Below, in pieces: positions 14,912 to 23,078 of a stretch of 55,364 nucleotides of DNA. Location of the stretch: assembly GCA_017454765.1 (NCBI GenBank), contig JAFTCJ010000027.1, positions 1 through 55,364 of the forward strand. Reading direction: 5' to 3'. Under the pieces are notes generated by a model. The model searched no databases. It had not been told where the DNA came from and saw only the letters and a list, made by a program, of their open reading frames with translations. The translations under genes and the position numbers were made by a program. The stretch's first letter is position 1; each line of letters starts with the position of its first letter. The stretch comes from Erysipelotrichaceae bacterium (GTDB taxonomy: Bacteria > Bacillota_I > Bacilli_A > Erysipelotrichales > Erysipelotrichaceae).

Positions 14912-14960
14912 AAAGAGCTGTCTGCTCCCGGGCAAACGCCCCGGACTGCAGACAGCTTTT
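14912..14960. terminator. Two-way terminator between azlD and degV
   Basis: AGCTGTCTGC pairs with GCAGACAGCT, with an inner CCGGGC/GCCCGG stem, flanked by A and T runs on both sides. Confidence 0.88.
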
Positions 14961-15789
14961 ATTTTGTTTCACAGCTGATGACGACGCCTCTTCGTTCCAT
15001 ATAGTAGCTGCATAAGCCTCTGGTGGGAACGATGCGGATATCAGCGTCAGGATATTCGCTCAGCACAAGATCTTTCAGGTTCTGGGCAGCACCTTCGTTT
15101 TCGGTGTGAGTGATGACCGCCCTTCCTCCCTCATAGCCCGCTTTCCTCATCTCATCAGACAGGATCTGCAGACTTTTCTTTTCGCCTCTGGCTTTGTTGG
15201 TGACGGCGATCGTGCCTTCCTGGGTTGCCGTGCCGATGACGGAAATGTTCAGCAGACTCAAAGCGGCAGCAACGGTCTTGTTGACGCGACCGTTCTGGAC
15301 AAGGTTATGGATGGAAAAGAAGGAGAAGAACAGACGGCTCTTTCTGATGTAAGCCCGTATCTTTTCATCTGCCTCTTCAAAGCTGCATCCCTGCTTCAGC
15401 AGCCTTTCCAGTTCATATAAGGCCAGCACTTCCTCAGCACCGGTCGACAGGGAATCAATGACTGAGATCTTCACGTCCGGGTTTTCGTCCGTATACATCT
15501 GCACGGCACTGACCGCGCTGTTGTAGGATCCCGACAGAGCAGAGGTCACGGTCAGCACAAGGATCTCATCTGCACCCTGAAAGGCATCAAACCAGGCATC
15601 GACTGTCGGGCAGGATGTATAGGATCTGTCTTTGTATTTCTCAAGATAATCCAGCATTTCTGTGACGTTGAGATTCTCATCGTCAAGAAAACTTCTCTCA
15701 TCCGTATAGACGGTAAGAGGCACGGTAATGAAGTCCTCATAATCCAGTGTGAACAGATCACAGGACGAGTCGGCTACGATTCTGACCAT
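14959..15789 (-). CDS. DegV family fatty-acid-binding protein
   Basis: This 276-residue protein is of the DegV/FakB family, which bind a fatty acid and present it to the kinase FakA for incorporation into phospholipid. It begins MVRIVADSSCDL. The lipid-headgroup loop YTSCPTVDAW (TSxP) and the VTSALSGSYNSA segment are typical. The C-terminal part has ITHTENEGAAQNL. No fakA gene is in the window. The start follows a strong AAGGAGG. It is transcribed away from the TetR gene, and the two share a 113-base control region. Confidence 0.9.
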   Translation of the reverse strand: MVRIVADSSCDLFTLDYEDFITVPLTVYTDERSFLDDENLNVTEMLDYLEKYKDRSYTSCPTVDAWFDAFQGADEILVLTVTSALSGSYNSAVSAVQMYTDENPDVKISVIDSLSTGAEEVLALYELERLLKQGCSFEEADEKIRAYIRKSRLFFSFFSIHNLVQNGRVNKTVAAALSLLNISVIGTATQEGTIAVTNKARGEKKSLQILSDEMRKAGYEGGRAVITHTENEGAAQNLKDLVLSEYPDADIRIVPTRGLCSYYMERRGVVISCETK

Positions 15790-15902
15790 ATGAAAAACCT
15801 CCTTTTATGCCTTAATTGTAATGTGCTTCAGGATAGTGATAAAATGAACAAAAAGATACGAATTGTCACAATTTATACAAAAAAGCCTATTCTGTCACAG
15901 TT
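15790..15902. promoter_or_regulatory. Divergent control region with repeated TGTCACA
   Basis: On the plus strand TTGTAA (15816-15821), an 18-base spacer and TAAAAT (15840-15845, extended TG) form a promoter for the TetR gene. On the minus strand TACAAT overlaps the same -35 and may serve degV. The near-palindrome TGTCACA occurs at 15864-15870 and 15893-15899, 29 bases apart, downstream of the plus-strand RNA start. These are good candidates for TetR operators. Confidence 0.5.
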
Positions 15903-16445
15903 ATGAAAATCAATACAGATCTCAACAGCAGAACGATTCAGACACGCATCGCGATCGGTGATGCGATTTTGGATGAGCTGGAGAAAAAAGAGTATACAAA
16001 GATCAAGGTATCCGATGTGATCAGGAATGCCAAAGTATCAAGGATGTCTTTTTACCGTTACTATGAAAATCTCTATGATGCCCTGTGTGATTATCTTAAC
16101 ATCATCGTTACCGGATATATGATCGAAGGCGGGGAACAGCAGGATCCGACGGTCTTTATGGAGCTGGATCATATCGAATTTTCCCTGAATTATTTTGACC
16201 GCTATTCCCGTTATTTCCTGACGCTGAACAGACACGGTCTTTATTCGGTGCTGATCGATGCGGTCAACGAATTCGTGATGAAGAATATCTTCCCGCAGAA
16301 GAAGATCCATATCTATGAACTCTATGCCTATGCGGGAGCCTTGCTGAATTCGTTCCTGAAGTGGGAGGAAGACGGAAAAAGAGAAAGCGCCAGAGATGTG
16401 GCGGCGATGATATACAGGCTTTTCAATCACAAGGAAGAAACATAA
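15903..16445 (+). CDS. TetR/AcrR family regulator
   Basis: This 180-residue DNA-binding repressor has an N-terminal helix-turn-helix (IKVSDVIRNAKVSRMSFYRYYEN, residues 38-60), typical of TetR. The C-terminal ligand domain is of the short kind (TetR_C_7-like) and its ligand is unknown. No ribosome site precedes the ATG, so the mRNA may be leaderless or poorly translated. The esterase gene follows 15 bases later, and degV is divergent. Both are possible targets, given the repeated TGTCACA boxes upstream. Confidence 0.85.
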   Translation: MKINTDLNSRTIQTRIAIGDAILDELEKKEYTKIKVSDVIRNAKVSRMSFYRYYENLYDALCDYLNIIVTGYMIEGGEQQDPTVFMELDHIEFSLNYFDRYSRYFLTLNRHGLYSVLIDAVNEFVMKNIFPQKKIHIYELYAYAGALLNSFLKWEEDGKRESARDVAAMIYRLFNHKEET

Positions 16446-16460
16446 GAAAAGGAGAAAAAC

Positions 16461-17279
16461 ATGGCAGTCGTCAGGTTCAATTTTCTGTCCAGGTGTCTGG
16501 GCAGACAGGTCGATGTATCGGCGGTCATTCCTTCCTGGACGTTTTCCAGGGCAGCAAAGGAATCGGTCGATGAGATCTACAAGGTCAACCGCAAACACAA
16601 GGTGCTGATCCTGCTGAACGGGTTCTCGGGTGATCACACCGATTATCTCAACTACACCAATATCGCCAGATATGCGGAAGACAACGGTATCTGCGTCTTC
16701 ATGCCTTCGGGACTCAATTCCGCCTACCGTGACCGGGAAGACGGGGACAAGATGCACAGCTTCGTCGCCAAGGAACTGCTGCAGGTCGTCAGATACATGT
16801 TCCCGGTATCCACAAAGAGAAAGGACACCTATATTGGAGGTCTGTCGATGGGAGCGGCCGGTGCCTCAACGATCGGTCTGGCTCATCCGGAGACTTTCTC
16901 AAAGATCTTCTGCATGTCGGGCATCACCTCCAGACCGCAGGGCAAGAGAAAGGTCGATCTCAACTGGTTCGGTGAAGGTGAAGATCTGTATGCGCCGGGC
17001 TCCATGGCCACCGATAAGAAGATGATCGACACCAAGGAAGACGGCTGGTACAGCGCAAAGAAGATCGTGGATGAAGGACTTGAAAGACCCGAGCTGACGA
17101 TCACGATCGGCGACAAGGATTTTCTGCTGGAGGCGACAAGAGCCTTCAAGAAATACATGGATTCCCTGGGTTATGAGATCACCTATGAAGAAGTTCCCGG
17201 CTATGGTCATGAATGGGATTTCTGGGATCTGAAGGTCAGGGAATATCTCTACAACGGCTGTCAGCTGAAGAAGAAATAA
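16461..17279 (+). CDS. Alpha/beta-hydrolase esterase
   Basis: This 272-residue cytoplasmic esterase is of the esterase-D/EstA (tributyrin esterase) type. The nucleophile elbow is GLSMG (serine near residue 130), the catalytic His is in GYGHEWDFW near the end, and an LLNGFSGDH oxyanion loop is present. Such enzymes hydrolyse short acyl esters or S-formylglutathione-like thioesters, and the substrate is not clear here. The ATG follows AAGGAG. It is probably cotranscribed with the TetR gene and may be controlled by it. A terminator follows. Confidence 0.87.
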   Translation: MAVVRFNFLSRCLGRQVDVSAVIPSWTFSRAAKESVDEIYKVNRKHKVLILLNGFSGDHTDYLNYTNIARYAEDNGICVFMPSGLNSAYRDREDGDKMHSFVAKELLQVVRYMFPVSTKRKDTYIGGLSMGAAGASTIGLAHPETFSKIFCMSGITSRPQGKRKVDLNWFGEGEDLYAPGSMATDKKMIDTKEDGWYSAKKIVDEGLERPELTITIGDKDFLLEATRAFKKYMDSLGYEITYEEVPGYGHEWDFWDLKVREYLYNGCQLKKK

Positions 17280-17290
17280 GATTCATACAG

Positions 17291-17316
17291 AAAGAAGGAA
17301 GACCTTCTTTTTGTTT
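17291..17316 (+). terminator. Terminator after the esterase gene
   Basis: AAAGAAGG (17291-17298) and CCTTCTTT (17303-17310) are followed by a T-rich tail. Confidence 0.78.
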
Positions 17317-17320
17317 TGCA

Positions 17321-17326
17321 TATAAT
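17321..17326 (+). promoter_or_regulatory. -10 box near the LOG gene start
   Basis: TATAAT lies 12 bases before the ATG. The predicted leader is about 6 bases and has no ribosome site. Confidence 0.45.
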
Positions 17327-17338
17327 AGAGATATAAAT

Positions 17339-17884
17339 ATGAATATCGCAGTCTATCTGGCATCGGCTTCAGGAAACGATCCCGCTTTGAAAGAAGCGGT
17401 TTTGAAGCTGGGTGAATGGATCGGATCAAACAATCATACACTGGTCTACGGCGGATCTCAGAGAGGTCTGATGGGCGATCTGGCAAATTCCGTCAGAAGC
17501 AACGGCGGATATATCATCGGTGTGCTGCCGAAGATCTTCATGACGCCTTCGATCGCCCGTGATGATCTGGATGAACTGTATGTCACGGAAGATATCAGTG
17601 AACGGAGAAAGAAGATGATCTGCCTTTCCGATGCCTTCATCGCCTTTCCCGGAGGGACCGGTACACTGGAAGAAATCAGCGAGGTCATGTCGGGCGTCTG
17701 TCTCGGTCAGATCAAGGCACCCTGTATTCTATACAATCTCGACGGCTATTATGAACCGCTAAAGAAACAGCTGGAAATAATGGTGGAAAAAGGGCTTTCC
17801 AGCAGAGAAAAACTGCAGAAGATCCGCTTCGCAGAAAATCTTGAAGAGATCGTTTCAATCATCACGAAAGAGGCAGAAAAATAA
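17339..17884 (+). CDS. LOG family phosphoribohydrolase (TIGR00730)
   Basis: This 181-residue Rossmann-like protein is of the LOG/YvdD family, which cleaves nucleoside 5'-monophosphates (cytokinin-type or AMP) to free base and ribose 5-phosphate. The active-site motif PGGTGTLEE is present near residue 105. The start MNIAVYLASASGNDP is normal, with Ala and Ser in the first loop where many members have CGS. The PfkB gene begins 28 bases later, so both may act in nucleoside turnover, which is inference. Confidence 0.88.
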   Translation: MNIAVYLASASGNDPALKEAVLKLGEWIGSNNHTLVYGGSQRGLMGDLANSVRSNGGYIIGVLPKIFMTPSIARDDLDELYVTEDISERRKKMICLSDAFIAFPGGTGTLEEISEVMSGVCLGQIKAPCILYNLDGYYEPLKKQLEIMVEKGLSSREKLQKIRFAENLEEIVSIITKEAEK

Positions 17885-17912
17885 GATAAAATAAACTCAA
17901 GGAGGCCTTTCT

Positions 17913-18845
17913 ATGGGGATCGTCGTATTCGGTGCAGTCTTTGTGGATATCAAAGGATATCCGATCGATCAGTATATTCCTTCGGGTAGAAATGTCGGAA
18001 GAGTCGTTCAGGTGCACGGCGGCGTCAGCCGGAATGTGGTGGAGGATATCGCCAACCTGGAACTGGAGCCGACCTATGTGAGTGTCGTCGATGATACCGG
18101 TATCGGCAGCGATGTGATCGACCGGCTGAAACGCCACCATGTGAATACGGACTATATCATCAAGACGGCGGACGGCCTGGGTACCTGGCTGGCTATTTTT
18201 GACAACAACGGCGATGTCGTGGCCTCGATCTCCAAGAGACCGGACCTCTCCCGCATCAGCGAGGTGCTGGATGCCTGCGGCGAACAGATCATTGAAAACT
18301 GCGACAGCGTCGTCGTGGAGATCGACATGGAAGATGAGCTCCTGAACCGGATCTTCGATCTGGCTGATAAATATCACAAACCGATCTTTGCGGTCGTGTC
18401 CAATATGTCCATCGCCATGGAGAGAAGGAGCCTTCTTTCCAAAGTCGCCTGCATCGTCTGCAATCAGCAGGAAGCAGGACTGCTGTTCTCGGAAGAATAT
18501 GACGGGATGGCGGCTGACGAGATGGAAAAGATCCTGACGGAAAAGATCGTACAGGCCGATATCGGAAAGATGGTCATCACCATGGGTGAGGAAGGCGCCG
18601 TTTATGCCGACCAGAGAGGCGAACACGGTTACTGTCCTTCCCAGAAAGTCGATGTCATCGACACGACCGGTGCCGGTGATGCCTTCTTTGCGGGCGTGGC
18701 TGTGGGTCTGACCTACGGCAAGTCCCTGGCTGAATCCTGCAGCATCGGTACGAGACTGGCCAGTGCCGTGATCTCAACGAAAGAGAGCGTCTCTCCCCGT
18801 TTCAAACCGGAAGAGTTCGGTCTGGAAACGAGACTGAGCGAATAA
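17913..18845 (+). CDS. PfkB-family kinase, pseudouridine-kinase-like
   Basis: This 310-residue sugar or nucleoside kinase is of the PfkB/ribokinase family. The N-terminal part (GAVFVDIKGYP and VHGGVSRNVVEDIANLEL) resembles pseudouridine kinase PsuK. The ATP and catalytic-base motif is DTTGAGDAFFAG near residue 250, with the usual Asp. PsuK phosphorylates pseudouridine for PsuG, but no psuG gene is in the window, so the substrate remains open. AAGGAGG precedes the ATG. The AlkZ-related gene begins two bases after its stop. Confidence 0.85.
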   Translation: MGIVVFGAVFVDIKGYPIDQYIPSGRNVGRVVQVHGGVSRNVVEDIANLELEPTYVSVVDDTGIGSDVIDRLKRHHVNTDYIIKTADGLGTWLAIFDNNGDVVASISKRPDLSRISEVLDACGEQIIENCDSVVVEIDMEDELLNRIFDLADKYHKPIFAVVSNMSIAMERRSLLSKVACIVCNQQEAGLLFSEEYDGMAADEMEKILTEKIVQADIGKMVITMGEEGAVYADQRGEHGYCPSQKVDVIDTTGAGDAFFAGVAVGLTYGKSLAESCSIGTRLASAVISTKESVSPRFKPEEFGLETRLSE

Positions 18846-18847
18846 AG

Positions 18848-19543
18848 ATGATCGATTTCTACATCAGAGAAAAGAAAGACCTGATCGATGCGGTCAATGA
18901 ATACGGAATCATACCCTTCTTTGAAAACGAACTGAAGGGTTTTTCGATTGAAGAAAACATCGATCCCAAAGTTTATTTCGGAGACGGAGAAGGCGTCTGG
19001 GAATGGAAGGGTCCGGTGATCACCGAGACCAGATGTGCCTACGGCAAGTTCTTCCGCAAAAAAGCAGCCTTCGTTTCAAAGAAGTGGTATTATGATCTGG
19101 CCAATTACCGAAGAGACGGCTATGACTTTGATGCGAGAGTCTCCGACGGCCTGGCCAATTACAACGAGGAATTCCTCTACAACATCATCGCTTCCAGACA
19201 TTCGATCTTATCAAAAACGGCCAAGGCGATCGGCGGCTATGTCAGACCAAAGGAGAAGGGAAAGGATTCCTGGGAGCCGAGAAAGGGTTTTGATACGACG
19301 ATCACCGCCTTGCAGATGAAGGGCTATGTGCTGATCACCGACTTCGATTATGAAGTTGACAAAAACGGAGAATTCTATGGCTGGGGCATTGCCCGCTACG
19401 CAACGCCGGAAGAGTTCTATGGGAAAAGCTTTGCGCAACACTGTTATAAAAGGACTCCCGAGGAGTCCTATGAAAGACTGTTCAAGCAGATCAAAAAGCT
19501 GACAAAGGCCGACGATTTTCTGATCGAACGCTTCCTGGGTTAG
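18848..19543 (+). CDS. AlkZ-related protein
   Basis: This 231-residue soluble protein resembles short AlkZ-related proteins of gut Bacillota. Matching parts are GVWEWKGPVI, YGKFFRKKAAFVSKKWYYDL, DTTITALQMKGYVLITDF and YGWGIARYATPEEFYG. AlkZ/YcaQ proteins are winged-helix DNA glycosylases that unhook crosslinks. This short group lacks much of that fold and has no proven activity. It is translationally linked to the PfkB gene and overlaps msrA on the other strand by 4 bases. Confidence 0.65.
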   Translation: MIDFYIREKKDLIDAVNEYGIIPFFENELKGFSIEENIDPKVYFGDGEGVWEWKGPVITETRCAYGKFFRKKAAFVSKKWYYDLANYRRDGYDFDARVSDGLANYNEEFLYNIIASRHSILSKTAKAIGGYVRPKEKGKDSWEPRKGFDTTITALQMKGYVLITDFDYEVDKNGEFYGWGIARYATPEEFYGKSFAQHCYKRTPEESYERLFKQIKKLTKADDFLIERFLG

Positions 19544-20046
19544 CTCTTCTTATAATTTTTTGCGATCTCAAACATTTTCGGATCCACATGGCAGTAGCCC
19601 TGTGGATTTTTATACAGATAGTCCTGATGATACTCTTCCGCCCTGGTGAAATTGTCCAAAGGAAGCACCTCTGTCAGGATCGGTTTCTCATATCTCTTAC
19701 TGAGTTCGCTGATCGAGTTTTTTATGATCTCAAGATCGTCTTCATCGACATAATAGATACCGGTACGGTACTGATGACCGATATCGTGTCCCTGCTGATC
19801 AAGCAGCGTGGGATCGATGATCAGATAATAAAGATCCAGGATCTCTTTTAATGAGATCTGATTTTCATCATAGCTGACCATGACCGTTTCGCTGGCGCTG
19901 GAACGGTGGGCCTTGAGGTCCTCATAGGAAGGAGAAAGGATGTCGCTGTTGGCATAGCCGACGATCGTTTCTTTGATCCCTTCGATCAGGGAAAGATAAT
20001 GCTGGACGCCCCAGAAGCATCCGCCTGCAAGATAGATCTGTTTCAT
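19540..20046 (-). CDS. msrA: Peptide methionine-S-sulfoxide reductase
   Basis: This 168-residue MsrA repairs the S-form of methionine sulfoxide in proteins. The catalytic motif AGGCFWG is at the start with Cys10, and GHDIGHQYRTGIYY and AEEYHQDYL are typical. TATAAT on the minus strand (53-58 of the 20,000 block) ends exactly six bases before the ATG, so the mRNA is probably leaderless even though GGAGAC fills that gap. It is convergent with the AlkZ-related gene. A free methionine-R-sulfoxide reductase gene lies close by. Confidence 0.95.
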   Translation of the reverse strand: MKQIYLAGGCFWGVQHYLSLIEGIKETIVGYANSDILSPSYEDLKAHRSSASETVMVSYDENQISLKEILDLYYLIIDPTLLDQQGHDIGHQYRTGIYYVDEDDLEIIKNSISELSKRYEKPILTEVLPLDNFTRAEEYHQDYLYKNPQGYCHVDPKMFEIAKNYKKS

Positions 20047-20052
20047 GTCTCC

Positions 20053-20058
20053 ATTATA
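20053..20058 (-). promoter_or_regulatory. -10 box abutting msrA
   Basis: TATAAT on the minus strand is separated from the msrA ATG by exactly six bases, which predicts an RNA start at or next to the start codon. Confidence 0.5.
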
Positions 20059-20133
20059 ATCAATCTTTGATCAAAATTCTTTTTCTGCCGTTACAGAAGA
20101 AATATAATAAAAATATAAAAGGAGGTAAACCTC

Positions 20134-20826
20134 ATGAATGATGTATCAGTTTATTACGGTATGACTTTTATCGCTTTGATCCTGACGTTCGGAGCACAGA
20201 TGTATATACAGAGCAATTACAGAAAATTCGGTCAGATCGCCAACCGCAACGGCATCACCGGTGCCAGAGCGGCTGCGGAGATCCTCTTGAGAAACGGCAT
20301 CACCGATGTCTCCATCCAGAAAGGGGGACGTACGCTGACTGACCATTATGATCCCCGCAACAGCACGGTGACGCTGTCAGAAGCCAACTATGACAGCGCT
20401 TCGATCGCCTCTGTCGCAGTTTCTTCCCACGAATGCGGACACGTCATGCAGGACAAGATGGGCTATTTCTTCCTGAGATTAAGGACAGCGATGTATCCCA
20501 TCGTCAGCTTCTCATCCTACGGCGGTTACTTCGCCATCATGATCGGCGTCATGTTCGGCATCATGGATCTGATCCGGCTTGGCATCCTGATGGAATGCAT
20601 CATCCTGGTCTTCCAGATCATCACGCTTCCGGTCGAGTTCGATGCTTCCAACCGCGCACTGCAGGAGATAGAGAAATACAATTTCCTGGAACCGGACGAG
20701 CTTGCCGGTGCACGGACGGTATTAAGAGCGGCGGCCCTGACCTATGTAGCGGGCGTTGCTTCGGCATTCCTGCAGATCCTCCGTCTGGTCGTGATGTTCG
20801 GCGGCAGGAGAAGAAGGGATGACTGA
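20134..20826 (+). CDS. YugP-like zinc metallopeptidase
   Basis: This 230-residue membrane protein is of the YugP/zinc peptidase 2 family. An N-terminal membrane helix precedes the zinc site HECGH (in VSSHECGHVMQDKMGY). More membrane helices follow, and a third-ligand segment LPVEFDASNRAL is present. The active site should face the cytoplasm or membrane surface. The function is unknown, probably membrane protein turnover. The ribosome site GGAGG could pair with CCTC just before the ATG. It overlaps the next gene by 8 bases. Confidence 0.88.
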   Translation: MNDVSVYYGMTFIALILTFGAQMYIQSNYRKFGQIANRNGITGARAAAEILLRNGITDVSIQKGGRTLTDHYDPRNSTVTLSEANYDSASIASVAVSSHECGHVMQDKMGYFFLRLRTAMYPIVSFSSYGGYFAIMIGVMFGIMDLIRLGILMECIILVFQIITLPVEFDASNRALQEIEKYNFLEPDELAGARTVLRAAALTYVAGVASAFLQILRLVVMFGGRRRRDD

Positions 20827-21271
20827 TTACGGGCTTTTAAGCAGACAGCTTGAAGCGCTTTCCGAGTCATCGAAGAATTATATCCCTTTGCTGGCAAACG
20901 CTTCGGCACTGATCTTTGAATCCATGGAAGATCTCAACTGGGCCGGTTTCTATCTGGTCAGGAATGGTGCGTTATTATTGGGCCCTTTCCAGGGAAAGAC
21001 GGCCTGCGTCAATATCGAAAAAGGCAAAGGAGTCTGCGGAACAGCTTATGAAAAAGACGAGACCCAGCTTGTGAAAAACGTCCATGAATTTCCCGGACAC
21101 ATTGCCTGCGACAGTGCTTCCAATTCCGAGATCGTCGTACCGATCCATAAGGATGAAAAAGTGATCGCGGTACTGGATATCGATTCGCCTTCGCTGAACC
21201 GTTTTGATGAAAATGACAGAGAGGGTCTGGAATCGTTTGTAAAGACACTGGAAAGTGTAATTGAATGGTAA
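20819..21271 (+). CDS. msrC: Free methionine-(R)-sulfoxide reductase (GAF domain)
   Basis: This 150-residue single GAF domain enzyme reduces free methionine-R-sulfoxide. The family signature is clear: NWAGFYLVRNG, LGPFQGKTAC, GKGVCGTAY and FPGHIACDSASNSEIVVP, with the three conserved cysteines used in catalysis and disulfide relay. It overlaps the YugP gene, so the two are made together. With msrA 0.8 kb away, both stereoisomers of methionine sulfoxide are covered. A terminator follows immediately. Confidence 0.93.
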   Translation: MTDYGLLSRQLEALSESSKNYIPLLANASALIFESMEDLNWAGFYLVRNGALLLGPFQGKTACVNIEKGKGVCGTAYEKDETQLVKNVHEFPGHIACDSASNSEIVVPIHKDEKVIAVLDIDSPSLNRFDENDREGLESFVKTLESVIEW

Positions 21272-21293
21272 AAGAACCGGAAACGGTTCTTTT
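21269..21293 (+). terminator. Terminator after msrC
   Basis: AAAAGAACCG (21269-21278), a GAAA loop and CGGTTCTTTT form a stem overlapping the msrC stop codon. Its tail leads straight into the ribosome site of the next gene. Confidence 0.8.
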
Positions 21294-21309
21294 TGAAAAG
21301 GAGAAGACT

Positions 21310-22026
21310 ATGTCATATCCTCTGAAACAGGAAGAAGACAACAGAACAGCACAGCGTATCGCATCGAAAACGCTGGATGAGATCCGCGAACTGATCGTTC
21401 CCGGAATGAGTGAGGCACAGATCGAAGCGATGGTCTGTGAAAAGATGATCGAAAAGGGTTCCGGTCCTTTCTGGTATCACGGTGTCGGTGCCCTGGTGTT
21501 GTTGGGAGAGCGTTCAACACTGTCGCTGAGCGCCAGAAACTATCAGGCAGATCCGGAAAACGTTTTAAAGAAAAGAGATATCCTGACGATCGACTGCAGT
21601 CCGACATTCAACGGACAGTGGGGCGATTATGCCAGGACGATCTTTCTGGAAAACGGGAAAGCTGTGAAAGAGGAAGAAGTATCTGATCCGGAATTCAGAC
21701 AGGGACTGGAAGCGGAACTTGAGCTGCACCGGATCTTAAGAGAAGAACTGTCTCCGGATATGACCTATGAAGAGGTTTTCGTTATATTATCGGATAAGAT
21801 AAAAGAACTTGGATTCATCAATCTTGATTTCCATGGAAATTTAGGTCATTCCATTGAGACGGATGAGAAGAAGCGGATCTGTTTGGAGATGGGAAACAAA
21901 AAGACTTTCCGCGAATACGGAAAGCCCTTTACACTCGAACCGCACATCGCTCTTCCGGACGGAAAATTCGGCTACAAGCGGGAGAATATCTATCTGGTCA
22001 GAGATGATCGTTTCGAAGAATTATGA
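21310..22026 (+). CDS. M24 family metallopeptidase
   Basis: This 238-residue pita-bread-fold protein is of the methionine aminopeptidase/Xaa-Pro peptidase family (M24). All five metal ligands can be placed: Asp in TIDCSP, Asp in GDYARTIF, His in GNLGHSIE, Glu in FTLEPH and Glu in YKRENIYL. The N-terminal domain of Xaa-Pro peptidases is missing, as in methionine aminopeptidases, but the sequence is divergent and the substrate is unknown. AAAGGAG precedes the ATG. Its end overlaps the convergent PfkB gene by six bases. Confidence 0.85.
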   Translation: MSYPLKQEEDNRTAQRIASKTLDEIRELIVPGMSEAQIEAMVCEKMIEKGSGPFWYHGVGALVLLGERSTLSLSARNYQADPENVLKKRDILTIDCSPTFNGQWGDYARTIFLENGKAVKEEEVSDPEFRQGLEAELELHRILREELSPDMTYEEVFVILSDKIKELGFINLDFHGNLGHSIETDEKKRICLEMGNKKTFREYGKPFTLEPHIALPDGKFGYKRENIYLVRDDRFEEL

Positions 22027-22944
22027 GTTCATGATATCAAGAACTTCTTTTTTACTGAGATCACACCTGGCACCCAAAGACTGAATACATAAGGAAGCGG
22101 CAGCAGAGGCAAACTCGGCCGCTTTTTCAATACCCATCTCATCCATCATTGAAGAAAAGCCGCTGCAGAAGGTATCACCGGCTCCGGTGACATCGACGAC
22201 ATCGACTTTTCTGGCGGGAACACGGATCTCTTTCTTTCCTTCTTCATATATGACGCAGCCTTTTTCAGCCAGTGTGACTACCACGAGTTTCATGCCCAGG
22301 GAATGGAGTTTTTCAGCCTGCTGCTCATAGGATCTGTATTCCCGGACCGAGTCGTAGCCAGTCTCATTGAAAAAGCCGATGTCCACAGATGAGAATCTTG
22401 TGTCGTCGCCGTTTCGTTCGTAGTCGACATCAAAATCAACGATGATCCTGGCGCCCTGCTTCCTCAGATCTCTTGAGAAATCATCCCAGTCTCTTCCTTT
22501 ATACTTTAATGTCTTCAGAGTGCCGATAGTGGCGTAGACATAGGAGGCATTCTTCATCGTTTCATACATTTCATCGGTGATGATGATCTCTTTCACATCA
22601 AGTATGGGGATCAGGACGGTGTGTTCGTCCCCGACTAAGAAGATCAGGGCTTTGGAATCGGGAAGGGAATTGTCTGTGACAGACAAAGAAGTGTCGATGC
22701 CTCTGCTTCGAAGATCTTCCAGAAGAAATTTCGAGACGGCGCCGTCATTCATGCAGGTCCAGAAAAGCGTCTTCTGATCCAGAGAAGCTCTGACACAGGC
22801 GGCGTTGGCGATCATGCCTCCGGGGACCGCTTTGAGAAATTCGACATTTTCCTTGTCGGCCTTGCCCGGCCATCTTTGGGCCCTGTAATATTCGTCCAGA
22901 GCGACATCGCCGATATAGACGGCATAATTCTTATCTGTTTCCAT
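22021..22944 (-). CDS. PfkB-family carbohydrate kinase
   Basis: This ribokinase-type kinase of about 307 residues carries the N-terminal PGGMIANAACVRASL substrate loop, the C-terminal ATP/base motif DVTGAGDTFCSG, and TLAEKGCVIY. It should phosphorylate a sugar or nucleoside, but the substrate is not evident. Two adjacent ATGs are possible (22947 and 22944). The second gives better spacing from GGAGA. It is a single gene with a minus-strand TATAAT upstream. It is the second of three PfkB genes in this window and not closely similar to either of the others. Confidence 0.85.
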   Translation of the reverse strand: METDKNYAVYIGDVALDEYYRAQRWPGKADKENVEFLKAVPGGMIANAACVRASLDQKTLFWTCMNDGAVSKFLLEDLRSRGIDTSLSVTDNSLPDSKALIFLVGDEHTVLIPILDVKEIIITDEMYETMKNASYVYATIGTLKTLKYKGRDWDDFSRDLRKQGARIIVDFDVDYERNGDDTRFSSVDIGFFNETGYDSVREYRSYEQQAEKLHSLGMKLVVVTLAEKGCVIYEEGKKEIRVPARKVDVVDVTGAGDTFCSGFSSMMDEMGIEKAAEFASAAASLCIQSLGARCDLSKKEVLDIMNS

Positions 22945-23018
22945 CATCTTTCTCCGTTTTTCTTCATTATAATCCTTGAATATTGGTACAGGAAATATGT
23001 GAAACTATGTGAAAAAGG

Positions 23019-23027
23019 TGCTAGAAT
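23019..23027 (+). promoter_or_regulatory. Extended -10 promoter of the ECF operon
   Basis: TG-C-TAGAAT (23019-23027) lies about 50 bases before the S-component gene. A short GCTACA/TGTAGC hairpin follows in the leader. I see no known riboswitch. Confidence 0.5.
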
Positions 23028-23078
23028 AAGAATAAGGCTACAGTTTGTAGCAAAAAAGATTATTTGGAGGAATAAATA

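Noticed and set aside
22948..23078. Riboswitch in front of the ECF operon
   Set aside because: The leader is only about 45 bases, with one short hairpin. No known riboswitch core could be recognised.
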